Source of the DNA: Candidatus Eiseniibacteriota bacterium
GTDB lineage: Bacteria; Joyebacterota; Joyebacteria; Joyebacterales; Joyebacteraceae
Direction of reading: 5' to 3'
Assembly: GCA_030622115.1 (NCBI GenBank)
Contig: JAUXGN010000021.1
Coordinates: 1 to 44,149, forward strand
Length of the DNA: 44,149 bases
Under the pieces are notes generated by a model. The model was not told the origin of the DNA. It was given only the letters and a program-made list of their open reading frames with translations, and did not search any database. A program made the translations under genes and the position numbers. Shown here one piece after another: positions 9,201-15,933 of the stretch; within the stretch, counting starts at the first letter, position 1, and every line of letters starts with the position of its first letter.

Positions 9201-11108
9201 GCGGTCTTCGAGGCCGGGACAATGGATCCGCTCTCGGCGTCGGTCAAGGTCTATCGCGCCGACAGCGGCGAGCTCTACACGGAGGTTTTCTCCGACTCGC
9301 TCACCGGCGGACGCTTCGAGGTGACGCTCCCGTACTTCAACTACACGTTCAAGGTCCGGGCGTACCATTACATTCCGGAGAGCCGCGGCGTCGTGATCGA
9401 CGAGCCGAGCGAGAACGAGCAGTTCTATCTCGAGCCGACGCTTGCGAACCTGCTGGTCATCCAGGACGGCGGGGCGAAGGATGAGACAGTCAAGCTCGAC
9501 AAAGCCGGCGCCGTACTCGACACCTACGACGGCCCGCAGGATGCAGCAGCGCAGGACTTCGAGACTGACCTCGTCGAGCTGGGCTACGACGTCATCGTGG
9601 AGACCGCGGCGACCAGCGACCCCGCGATCTGGGAGGACTACGATTTCATCATCTGGTCGTCGGGCAACAGCACGAGCCCTGTCGGAGTGCAGAGCTACCG
9701 TGATGACCTTGAGGCGTACGTCGCCGGCGGCGGCAAGCTGCTCATCGAGGGTGGTGAGCTATCCTACGACGCCTCGAGCTATCCCGGCTATCCGACGTTC
9801 GCTGCAAACGTGCTCCACTCGTACGACTGGGAGCACGACTCGAGCGGCACGGGTATCACCGTGTACGACGGAGCGCACCCGATCACGACGTTCCCAAACA
9901 CGGTCGGCGACATTGCAGTCAATTACTCCGGCTATGGCGATCATGACTCCTATATCCCGACGTCCGACGCCGACATCGTGATGAGCTGGTCGGGCTACGG
10001 GACACTCGCGAGCGTTCTGGTCTACGATGACACGCCGAATCCGGTGAGCGGTCAGATCGTTTTCTACTCATTCAACTACGGCGCTGCCAATGCTGCCGGG
10101 CGGAAGGACCTTCTCGAGAACACTGTGACCTATCTCATCACTCCAGAGAGTCTGCCGGATGGCAGCATATCGGGGCATGTCTTCCTGGAGGGTGAGAGCG
10201 ATCACAGCGGTGTGAAGGTGACGGTCTCTCCAGGTGGCCAGAACGCCTTCACCGATGTGAATGGTAGCTACCAGATCGAGAATCTCTACGCTGGAAGCTA
10301 CACGGTCACCGCGACGAAGGATGAGTGGAGTACGGCCGTTATGGATGAGATCGTTGTTTCAGCAAGCGGGCATGTGAGCGGCGTCGATTTCGTGTTGACC
10401 CCGGTCACCATATACCAGTATTGCGAGACCCCTGAGCTCCCGGTTCCGGATAGTAGCCCCGTGGGTGTCTACGGCCAGCTGCAGTTCCCGGACGATGTCG
10501 CGATCTCCGAGGTTGAGGTCTATCTGAATCTGACGCATACCTACATAGGTGATCTCATCGTGGAGATCACATCACCGGAGGGCACGACGGTCAGGCTTCA
10601 CAACCGCTCCGGTGGCAGCTCGAGTGACATCCTTGGATGGTATCCGTTGGAGATCTCAGTTGATGGTCCGGGCTCGCTGGATGATTTCATTGGCGAGAAT
10701 GCGCTCGGTGAGTGGGAGATCTGGGTAAGTGATAACGCAGGCGGCGATCTTGGAACACTCCACACATGGTGTGTGAAGGTGACGGGTGGCTTGCCGTGGA
10801 CGGGCGTGGATGATGAGTTCGATATCCCGAGGTCGTATGTCCTTGGAGGTGTTGCGCCGAACCCATTCAATCCCATGACTGTAATAGCCTACGGCGCACC
10901 GAGAGCGAGCGACGTGGAGCTTGCGATCTACAATGTGAACGGCCGGTTGGTGAAGACTCTCGTCGATGGAGAGGTTGAGGCCGGCTATTATAGCACCGTC
11001 TGGTACGGTCGGGACAACGATGGTCGTTCAGTCGCGTCAGGTGTCTACTTCTGCCGGATGCAGGCTGAGAGCTTCGACGACGCTGTGAAGATGGTGCTCT
11101 TGAAATGA
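6237..11108 (+). CDS. Giant secreted gingipain-like (C25) cysteine protease with FlgD-like C-terminal domain
   Basis: A 1623-residue exported protein. The order is: signal peptide (1-22); gingipain-type propeptide (to about 230) with the FQYNPITREL block; C25 catalytic domain (about 240-620) with the His motif QHRDHGN (H476 or H479) and Cys511 in SINCMTG, followed by ECFAEAFHR as in gingipains; an Ig-like domain; two or more carboxypeptidase-regulatory-like beta modules; a degenerate glutamine-amidotransferase-like domain (about 1075-1305, with AGGGKLLIEGGE); another regulatory module; a proprotein-convertase P-like domain (about 1395-1520); and an FlgD-like Ig domain ending DDAVKMVLLK. The start ATG at 6237 follows CAGGAGG. 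It probably cleaves proteins outside the cell; specificity for Arg or Lys cannot be told. It has its own promoter and a strong terminator. Confidence 0.9.
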   Translation: MRVAPWVLAVLVLMVSISPARTIVFEENLGQDGLVVEQQSDSFIDISYRLSEISIEDVEVDGEIFQQILISGLVLPNDEGAPNLPGVGRLMALPEGATPRLEVLSARSQVFTGIDVLPAADIPLESDNTPPVYIKAPSIYSLNAPYPAEFARISEVHQMRGVDVTTLGITPFQYNPITRELTAYTDIKVRVTFEGGSGHFGEDRYRSRYWDPILAANLVNYSTLPEMDYGIQTGRDEEYEYVVIVPDDPTYVAWADSIVQWRVHQGIDSGVVTLTETGSTYTDIENWINNAYTTWSTPPVAILLLADYVSNGGTTGITSPTYSSYCLSDNIYGDIDADHLPEIVMGRMTATPDNIELLVTKAISYERNPPTNPGFYQDPIMACGWQDSRWFQMCTEILYGYFANVHGKTPVREYAIYSGTPGTFWSTNPNTYMLEDYFGPEGLGYLPEDSSHLTDWGGNATRLNADINAGAFILQHRDHGNQTAWGHPAYDIADMAGLTNTDLPYVFSINCMTGMYGISGECFAEAFHRHEHGALGIIAASESSYSFVNDTYIFGIYDEMFPDFDPGYPVEGRFNESNGVLRPAFGNASGKHFLWASSWPYNPEDKEVTYHLFHAHGDVFTTLYSEVPEDLTVTHQGVLPVGATIFNVTADEGSIVALTIDGEIIGVADGTGASMDMTVIPAMVPGTMRLTVTKPNYYRYSEDVPVIYPVTYTIVPDSMPVNIMTDVTITVWDDEGYLEPDVVITIDGWGIDAVVDTTDVNGEAVLTVTAPYGEDLTVLGSRISEMYNCLSDVLPITGAADFASADIEASVPSIGLYGFLAPYYEGTITGTASETGFDLYAVGCGIDAGANSGGATAVDILDTCTGTGTVHAAIGKSGFNMYLENVLVEVVYGTISGSVAENGGGVLEGAKVKGYAAGADTATVAPAFEALTIGNGTYVVEDELEIGYYDVYVMKFAYLTHTEELFIQYDVNTVDFLLDPAPSGLVRGAVFEAGTMDPLSASVKVYRADSGELYTEVFSDSLTGGRFEVTLPYFNYTFKVRAYHYIPESRGVVIDEPSENEQFYLEPTLANLLVIQDGGAKDETVKLDKAGAVLDTYDGPQDAAAQDFETDLVELGYDVIVETAATSDPAIWEDYDFIIWSSGNSTSPVGVQSYRDDLEAYVAGGGKLLIEGGELSYDASSYPGYPTFAANVLHSYDWEHDSSGTGITVYDGAHPITTFPNTVGDIAVNYSGYGDHDSYIPTSDADIVMSWSGYGTLASVLVYDDTPNPVSGQIVFYSFNYGAANAAGRKDLLENTVTYLITPESLPDGSISGHVFLEGESDHSGVKVTVSPGGQNAFTDVNGSYQIENLYAGSYTVTATKDEWSTAVMDEIVVSASGHVSGVDFVLTPVTIYQYCETPELPVPDSSPVGVYGQLQFPDDVAISEVEVYLNLTHTYIGDLIVEITSPEGTTVRLHNRSGGSSSDILGWYPLEISVDGPGSLDDFIGENALGEWEIWVSDNAGGDLGTLHTWCVKVTGGLPWTGVDDEFDIPRSYVLGGVAPNPFNPMTVIAYGAPRASDVELAIYNVNGRLVKTLVDGEVEAGYYSTVWYGRDNDGRSVASGVYFCRMQAESFDDAVKMVLLK

Positions 11109-11143
11109 TATGGAACGGTCGGTGTCAGGCCGGTTGAGTCTTT

Positions 11144-11177
11144 GGTCACCCGCGCCAGTGGCGCGGGTGACCTTTTT
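11144..11177 (+). terminator. Rho-independent terminator
   Basis: A perfect 13-bp GC-rich stem (11144-11156 with 11160-11172), a 3-nt loop AGT and a TTTTT tract, 35 nt after the stop of the giant protease. Confidence 0.93.
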
Positions 11178-11227
11178 GCGCTACGGATCATATCAAGACG
11201 CGTGGTGGCGTCCGTGTTCTCTCGTTA

Positions 11228-11256
11228 TTGAGTTTTGTTCGGATATGTGCTAATCT
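11228..11256 (+). promoter_or_regulatory. Probable promoter of the SBBP-repeat gene
   Basis: TTGAGT (11228-11233), a 17-nt spacer ending in TGTGC, and TAATCT (11251-11256). This gives a leader of about 105 nt with a hairpin at 11287-11311 (GACCGGA/TCCGGTC with an inner CCG/CGG pair). Confidence 0.5.
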
Positions 11257-11366
11257 TACTTTGTGTAGTGTGCCGCGCGCGCGGATGACCGGAGCCGAAT
11301 CGGGTCCGGTCGGCATGTGCGACTCAGGAATGTTCGTGGCCTGGTTTCCAGGTGAAGGTGGGGGAG

Positions 11367-13025
11367 ATGAACGCAGCAAGGTTGGCTCTCGGGATTGCGG
11401 TGGCGCTGATGGTTGTCGCGCCGGCAGGCGCCGATGTCCGTGAGGAATGGGCGGTTCTCTACGATGGTCCGTCGGGTCTCGAAGACATCGCGTGCGGCAT
11501 CGCTGCGGATGCCCAGGGGCACGTTTATGTGACGGGCAGAAGCGTCGGAGCGGCCGGCTGGGATGACTACGTGACGATCAGGTACGATTGCCTTGGCCAC
11601 GAGGACTGGGCCTCAAGATACGATGGGCCGGAAGCGCGGACCGACAACGCGAGGGGTATCGCGGTCGATGCGCTCGGGTGTGTCTACGTCACGGGTCTGT
11701 GCTGGAATGACGCGACGGATTACGATTTTGCCACGGTCAAGTACGCAGCGGACGGCGCGGAGGAGTGGGTCGCTTTCTACAACGGTCCGGGCGACGGCCA
11801 GGACTATCCATCCGCGATAGTCGTGGACGATGCCGGCAACGCATACGTCACGGGTTTCTGCTCGGTACCGGGACCGAACTTCGATTACATCGTCATCAAG
11901 TACGACACGGACGGGAATGAGGAATGGGCCGTTACCTACAGCGGTCCAACGGACATGGGTGACATCGTCCGGGACATAGTCGTTGATGCCGACGGGTACG
12001 TTTATGTGACCGGCCAGAGCGAAGGCGCGGGCACGTCATCGGATTTCGTCACGATCAAGTACGCGCCGAACGGAACCGAGGAGTGGGTGTCGCGGTACGA
12101 TGGTCCCGGGCACAACGCCGACTCGGGATACGCCATCGTCCTTGATTCTCTCGGGAACGTGTGTGTGACGGGAGAGAGCTGGGATCCCGCCAGCGAGGAC
12201 GATATCGTCACGATCAAGTACGACTCCGACGGCAATGAGAAGTGGGTCTCGATCTATGATGGGCCCGTCTCCAGCGATGACATGACGCGGGCCATCGGTG
12301 TGGACGGCGCCGGCCGCGTTCGCGTGACAGGAATGGGCCACGGCTCCGGCTGGAATTTCGACTACGTGACGATCGGGTACGATGTCGACGGCAACGAGGA
12401 GTGGGTGTCGAGATACAACGGTCCCGGCGATGGTGACGATTTCGCGCTCGGACTTGTTGTTGACGACGCCGGGAACACGTACGTGACCGGACGGAGTTGG
12501 GGTGGTCCGGCCACCTGCTATGATTGTACAACCGTCAAGTACGATGATGAGGGCGGGAAGGTCTGGGTGGAACAGCATGATGGTGTGGGGAATGGCTTCG
12601 ACGAGGGCGTCTGTATCGTTCTCGACGGCTTGGGTAGGGTCTGTGTGGCGGGGAGGAGCCGGTGTGAGGGAGAGGATTACGATTATCTGACGATCGTGTA
12701 CGGCGAAGGAGAAGCAACGGAGGTCGAAGATGCCGGTGTGGCGGAACTCATGCTGTTCCCGGCGCATCCGAATCCCTTTACTCACGGGACTACGATCCGA
12801 TTCGAAGCTCCACGAGATGTTTCTTCAAAAGTGAGCGTGGCCGTATTCGACACCAGTGGGAGGCTCGTAAGGCGCCTGTTCGATGAGCCTGTTGTTGGCG
12901 GTGGGCACTTGGTCGATTGGGATGGCGCCGACGAACAGGGGTGCCCGGTCGCATCAGGCGTCTATTTCTGCCGGATGCAGGCTGAGGGCTTCGACGACGC
13001 TGTGAAAATGGTGTTGCTTAAGTAA
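11367..13025 (+). CDS. Secreted SBBP beta-propeller-repeat protein with FlgD-like C-terminal domain
   Basis: A 552-residue exported protein. The signal peptide (MNAARLALGIAVALM...) is followed by eight tandem repeats of about 53 residues (roughly 22-445). Each has the pattern W-(V/A)-x2-Y-(D/N)-G-P, then (V/I)-x-V-D-x2-G-x-(V/A)-Y-V-T-G, then D-(Y/F)-x-T-(I/V)-K-Y. This matches the SBBP family, which is thought to fold as a beta-propeller. Residues from about 460 form the FlgD-like domain ending DDAVKMVLLK, almost identical to the tail of the preceding protease. ATG at 11367 was chosen for the GTGGGGGAG in front; an in-frame GTG at 11352 is the alternative. Ligand or enzyme function is unknown. 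Confidence 0.85.
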   Translation: MNAARLALGIAVALMVVAPAGADVREEWAVLYDGPSGLEDIACGIAADAQGHVYVTGRSVGAAGWDDYVTIRYDCLGHEDWASRYDGPEARTDNARGIAVDALGCVYVTGLCWNDATDYDFATVKYAADGAEEWVAFYNGPGDGQDYPSAIVVDDAGNAYVTGFCSVPGPNFDYIVIKYDTDGNEEWAVTYSGPTDMGDIVRDIVVDADGYVYVTGQSEGAGTSSDFVTIKYAPNGTEEWVSRYDGPGHNADSGYAIVLDSLGNVCVTGESWDPASEDDIVTIKYDSDGNEKWVSIYDGPVSSDDMTRAIGVDGAGRVRVTGMGHGSGWNFDYVTIGYDVDGNEEWVSRYNGPGDGDDFALGLVVDDAGNTYVTGRSWGGPATCYDCTTVKYDDEGGKVWVEQHDGVGNGFDEGVCIVLDGLGRVCVAGRSRCEGEDYDYLTIVYGEGEATEVEDAGVAELMLFPAHPNPFTHGTTIRFEAPRDVSSKVSVAVFDTSGRLVRRLFDEPVVGGGHLVDWDGADEQGCPVASGVYFCRMQAEGFDDAVKMVLLK

Positions 13026-13075
13026 GTGGCGTTCTGACAGCATATCCAGCCACAGATCTGCACGCTCGAAAACTT

Positions 13076-13104
13076 GGGCCCCTGTGTGAATCGCACAGGG
13101 GCCC
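13076..13104 (+). terminator. Probable terminator hairpin
   Basis: A perfect 11-bp stem GGGCCCCTGTG/CACAGGGGCCC with a 7-nt loop, followed by TTCTCAT, 50 nt after the SBBP gene. Confidence 0.8.
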
Positions 13105-13127
13105 TTCTCATCTAATGGGAGTGCTAC

Positions 13128-13156
13128 TGGCGAAACAGCGCCACCTGTGTTATACT
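13128..13156 (+). promoter_or_regulatory. Probable extended -10 promoter of the serine-protease gene
   Basis: TGGCGA (13128-13133), a 17-nt spacer, and TATACT (13151-13156) preceded by TGT. It lies 80 nt upstream of the ATG at 13237. Confidence 0.5.
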
Positions 13157-13236
13157 TGTCAAGAGAGGGACAGCTGTGCCTTTGGCCGGTTGCCCTCTGA
13201 TGGTTTGTCAGTGTCCCCCAATCCGGGAGGTTGTAG

Positions 13237-15747
13237 ATGTTCGCAAGAGATCGCAGCGGCGCTGGATCTACGTACGCCGCGCTCCTCACAGTCCTGATCC
13301 TTCTTGCCGTATCAGCGGGTCTGGCCGGCGCGATCGATGTTACGCCAACGGCCCTCACTGCCGATGTGCTTCCGCTGGAGTCGGTGGAACTCCTGCGTGC
13401 GCCCATTGTCGATCGTGCTGAGCTGTCTTTCGAGGATGAGCTCCGTGAGGAACAAGGACTCCCGCCGCGCTATGCGATTCCCAATGCGGTCTCCATCTCT
13501 CCGATGACCGACGGCACGTGGGAAGATGTTGATTTCGCGACGAGACTTTGGCGCCTCAGGATCACGTCTGACGGAGCTTCGTCGATCAACCTCGGTTTCG
13601 GTCGTTTTCACATGCCCGTGACCGGCAGCCTTCTCATCTACGCCGCGGACGGGTCGCACATCGCCGGTCCGTATACTACCCTGGACAACGAGGATCACGG
13701 CGAGCTGTGGACACCGGTCGTGCCCTCCGACGATATCGTCATCGAACTCACCATTGCCACGAAGGCAGTAGGCGATCTTGAGCTGGAACTCAACTCGGTC
13801 AACGTTGGCTACCGAGGCTTCGGTGAACTCATCGACAGAAGTCCTGGCTGGTGCAACATAGACGTGGTCTGTCCGGAAGGCGACGGTTGGCGGGATGACA
13901 TCGCCTCGGTCGGCGTCATCTCAACCGGTGGCTCCACCTTCTGTACCGGTTTCATGGTGAACAACACTGCTCAGGATGCGACCCCTTACTTCATGACGGC
14001 GAACCACTGTGGTATCAACACGGGTAACGCGGCCTCGCTCGTCGTCTACTGGAACTACGAAAGTCCGAACTGTGGCGATCTTGGCGGCGGTTCGTTCAGC
14101 GACTACCAGACCGGCTCCTACTTCCGGGCTGGGTACTCGACCTCCGACTTCACCCTGGTGGAGCTCGATTCGGATCCAGATCCGGCTCACAACGTGACGT
14201 TTGCCGGCTGGGATCGTACGACGGCGGATGCGACAAGTTCGACTGCCATCCATCAGCCTGATGCCGACGTCAAGTGCATCAGTTTCGAGTACGATGCTTG
14301 CCAGACAACGAGCTATCTCGGAACGAGTCAGCCCGGTGACGGTACGCACGTGCGCGTCGTCGATTGGGACGTTGGCACCACCGAGCCCGGTTCGTCCGGC
14401 TCACCGCTCTTCGATCAGAATCATCACGTAGTTGGTCAGCTCCACGGCGGCTATGCCGCGTGTGGCAACGATGACTCCGACTGGTACGGACGAATCTCGA
14501 CTTCGTGGACCGGAGGCGGTTCGAGCAGCTCGCGCCTGAGCGACTGGCTGGATCCTGCCTCGACAGGTGCAACGATGGTCGATGTCTACTCGCCGTTCGC
14601 GGCCGGGATGCGTGTGACACCATCGTCCGCAGCCGTATCGGAAGGCAGCTCCGGCGGCCCGTTCGCTCCGAACGAGTTCATCTACGTGGTTGAGAACCAG
14701 GACGATACGGGGATCGATTACAGTGTTTCCAAGAGCGTGGCGTGGATTACCCTCGCGAACGCAAGCGGTCATTTGAACGCCCACGCGACTGTGAATGTAA
14801 CGGTCACGATCAATTCTGCGGCTAACTCTCTTGGGAACGGTGTGTACACCGACCTGCTGGAATTCGTGAACGAGACCGATCACGTCGGCGACACTTCGAG
14901 AGGCGTCACTCTGACGGTCGGTCTTCCGGAACTGGCCTACAGCTTCCCGATGGACACGGACCCAGGCTGGACGACGAAGGGGCTCTGGGCGTTTGGTAGC
15001 CCGACCGGCGGAGGTGGCGAGTACGGTAACGCCGATCCCACGTCAGGGCACACGAACTCCAACGTCTACGGCTACAATCTGAGCGGCGACTATGAGAACA
15101 GCCTTTCAGAGTGTGACCTGACGACCACAGCGATCGACTGCTCCGACCTTGGCACTGTGACCGTCAAGTTCTGGCGTTGGCTCAACGTCGAGCGCAACTC
15201 GTATGATCATGCCTACCTGCGCGTCAGCAACGACGGTTCGTCGTGGGAGACCATCTGGAGCAATCCGGATAGCCACACTCAGGACTCCTCATGGTCGCAG
15301 CTCGAGTATGACATCTCCTCAGTCGCTGCTGAGGAGTCGATTGTCTATCTTCGCTGGATCATGGGTTCTACCGACACGAGCTGGAGATACTCCGGATGGA
15401 ATATCGATGATGTTGAGATCTGGGGTGTTTCGATGGGTGGAACGGATGTGATCGATCCGGGCAGCGAGACGAAGCTCGCGTTGTCGCCCGCCTATCCGAA
15501 TCCGTTTGGTCCGACCGCCAGCGTGCAGTTCTCGCTCCCCGAGCGTTCGCACATGACGCTCAAGGTCTACGATGCAGCGGGCCGGTTCGTCCGCACACTG
15601 GAGAGCGGACCCATGGATGCCGGTTCTCACGTGGCCATTTGGGACGGTCGCGATGCAAATGGTGAGCGTGTTGCGGCAGGCGTCTACTTCGCCCGCTTGC
15701 AGACCGACGACTTCGAGGATGCAGTCAAGATGGTGCTCATCAAGTAG
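13237..15747 (+). CDS. Secreted lysyl-endopeptidase-like serine protease with FlgD-like C-terminal domain
   Basis: An 836-residue exported protease. The signal peptide (1-32) and a propeptide (to about 205) precede a trypsin-fold catalytic domain (about 205-450). The triad is visible as H257 (TANHCG), D304 (SDFTLVELD) and S387 (EPGSSGSPLF). The arrangement, with WCNIDVVCPEG in front and LFDQNHHVVGQLHGG behind, resembles Achromobacter lysyl endopeptidase relatives. Then follow a BACON-like Ig module (about 450-565), a MAM/immune-inhibitor-like beta-sandwich (about 568-730) and an FlgD-like domain ending DAVKMVLIK. ATG at 13237 follows GGGAGG. It probably cleaves after lysine outside the cell (inference from the family). 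Confidence 0.87.
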   Translation: MFARDRSGAGSTYAALLTVLILLAVSAGLAGAIDVTPTALTADVLPLESVELLRAPIVDRAELSFEDELREEQGLPPRYAIPNAVSISPMTDGTWEDVDFATRLWRLRITSDGASSINLGFGRFHMPVTGSLLIYAADGSHIAGPYTTLDNEDHGELWTPVVPSDDIVIELTIATKAVGDLELELNSVNVGYRGFGELIDRSPGWCNIDVVCPEGDGWRDDIASVGVISTGGSTFCTGFMVNNTAQDATPYFMTANHCGINTGNAASLVVYWNYESPNCGDLGGGSFSDYQTGSYFRAGYSTSDFTLVELDSDPDPAHNVTFAGWDRTTADATSSTAIHQPDADVKCISFEYDACQTTSYLGTSQPGDGTHVRVVDWDVGTTEPGSSGSPLFDQNHHVVGQLHGGYAACGNDDSDWYGRISTSWTGGGSSSSRLSDWLDPASTGATMVDVYSPFAAGMRVTPSSAAVSEGSSGGPFAPNEFIYVVENQDDTGIDYSVSKSVAWITLANASGHLNAHATVNVTVTINSAANSLGNGVYTDLLEFVNETDHVGDTSRGVTLTVGLPELAYSFPMDTDPGWTTKGLWAFGSPTGGGGEYGNADPTSGHTNSNVYGYNLSGDYENSLSECDLTTTAIDCSDLGTVTVKFWRWLNVERNSYDHAYLRVSNDGSSWETIWSNPDSHTQDSSWSQLEYDISSVAAEESIVYLRWIMGSTDTSWRYSGWNIDDVEIWGVSMGGTDVIDPGSETKLALSPAYPNPFGPTASVQFSLPERSHMTLKVYDAAGRFVRTLESGPMDAGSHVAIWDGRDANGERVAAGVYFARLQTDDFEDAVKMVLIK

Positions 15748-15801
15748 CAGGAATCCGCGCGGCATTCGTAGAACGCTGCGCGCAGGACGAAGCACGGAAG
15801 A

Positions 15802-15832
15802 AAGCCGCCCCTGCTGTTTGCAGGGGCGGCTT
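15802..15832. terminator. Hairpin between convergent genes (bidirectional terminator)
   Basis: A perfect 13-bp stem AAGCCGCCCCTGC/GCAGGGGCGGCTT with a 5-nt loop. On the minus strand it is followed by TTTCTTCC, so it fits termination best in that direction, but it can serve both genes. Confidence 0.75.
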
Positions 15833-15840
15833 CGTCATGC

Positions 15841-15876
15841 GTGAGCGTGGATGTGAGTGCGAGTGTGAGCGTGGGT
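15841..15876. repeat. Imperfect hexanucleotide repeat (GTGAGY-like, six units)
   Basis: Six consecutive 6-nt units: GTGAGC, GTGGAT, GTGAGT, GCGAGT, GTGAGC, GTGGGT. They are non-coding, between the terminator hairpin and the end of the minus-strand gene. Confidence 0.7.
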
Positions 15877-15905
15877 GGCTCTGCGAGCAGGCGCGTCGCT
15901 ACCTG

Positions 15906-15933
15906 AGCACGCCTGCTGCTACCGCAGCAGGAC
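15906..15933 (-). repeat. 28-nt repeat with palindromic core spanning a stop codon (copy 1)
   Basis: Read on the minus strand, this 28-nt stretch is identical to 23853-23880. Its core CCTGCTGC-GGTA-GCAGCAGG is a perfect 8-bp inverted repeat whose loop carries the TAG stop of the gene ending here. The identity continues past the stop codon. Confidence 0.9.

Noticed and set aside
11041-13025. Gene conversion between the tails of the giant protease and the SBBP protein
   Set aside because: The last 26 residues are nearly identical (two differences), but the DNA differs at several synonymous sites, so common descent with protein constraint suffices; no identity continues past the stops.
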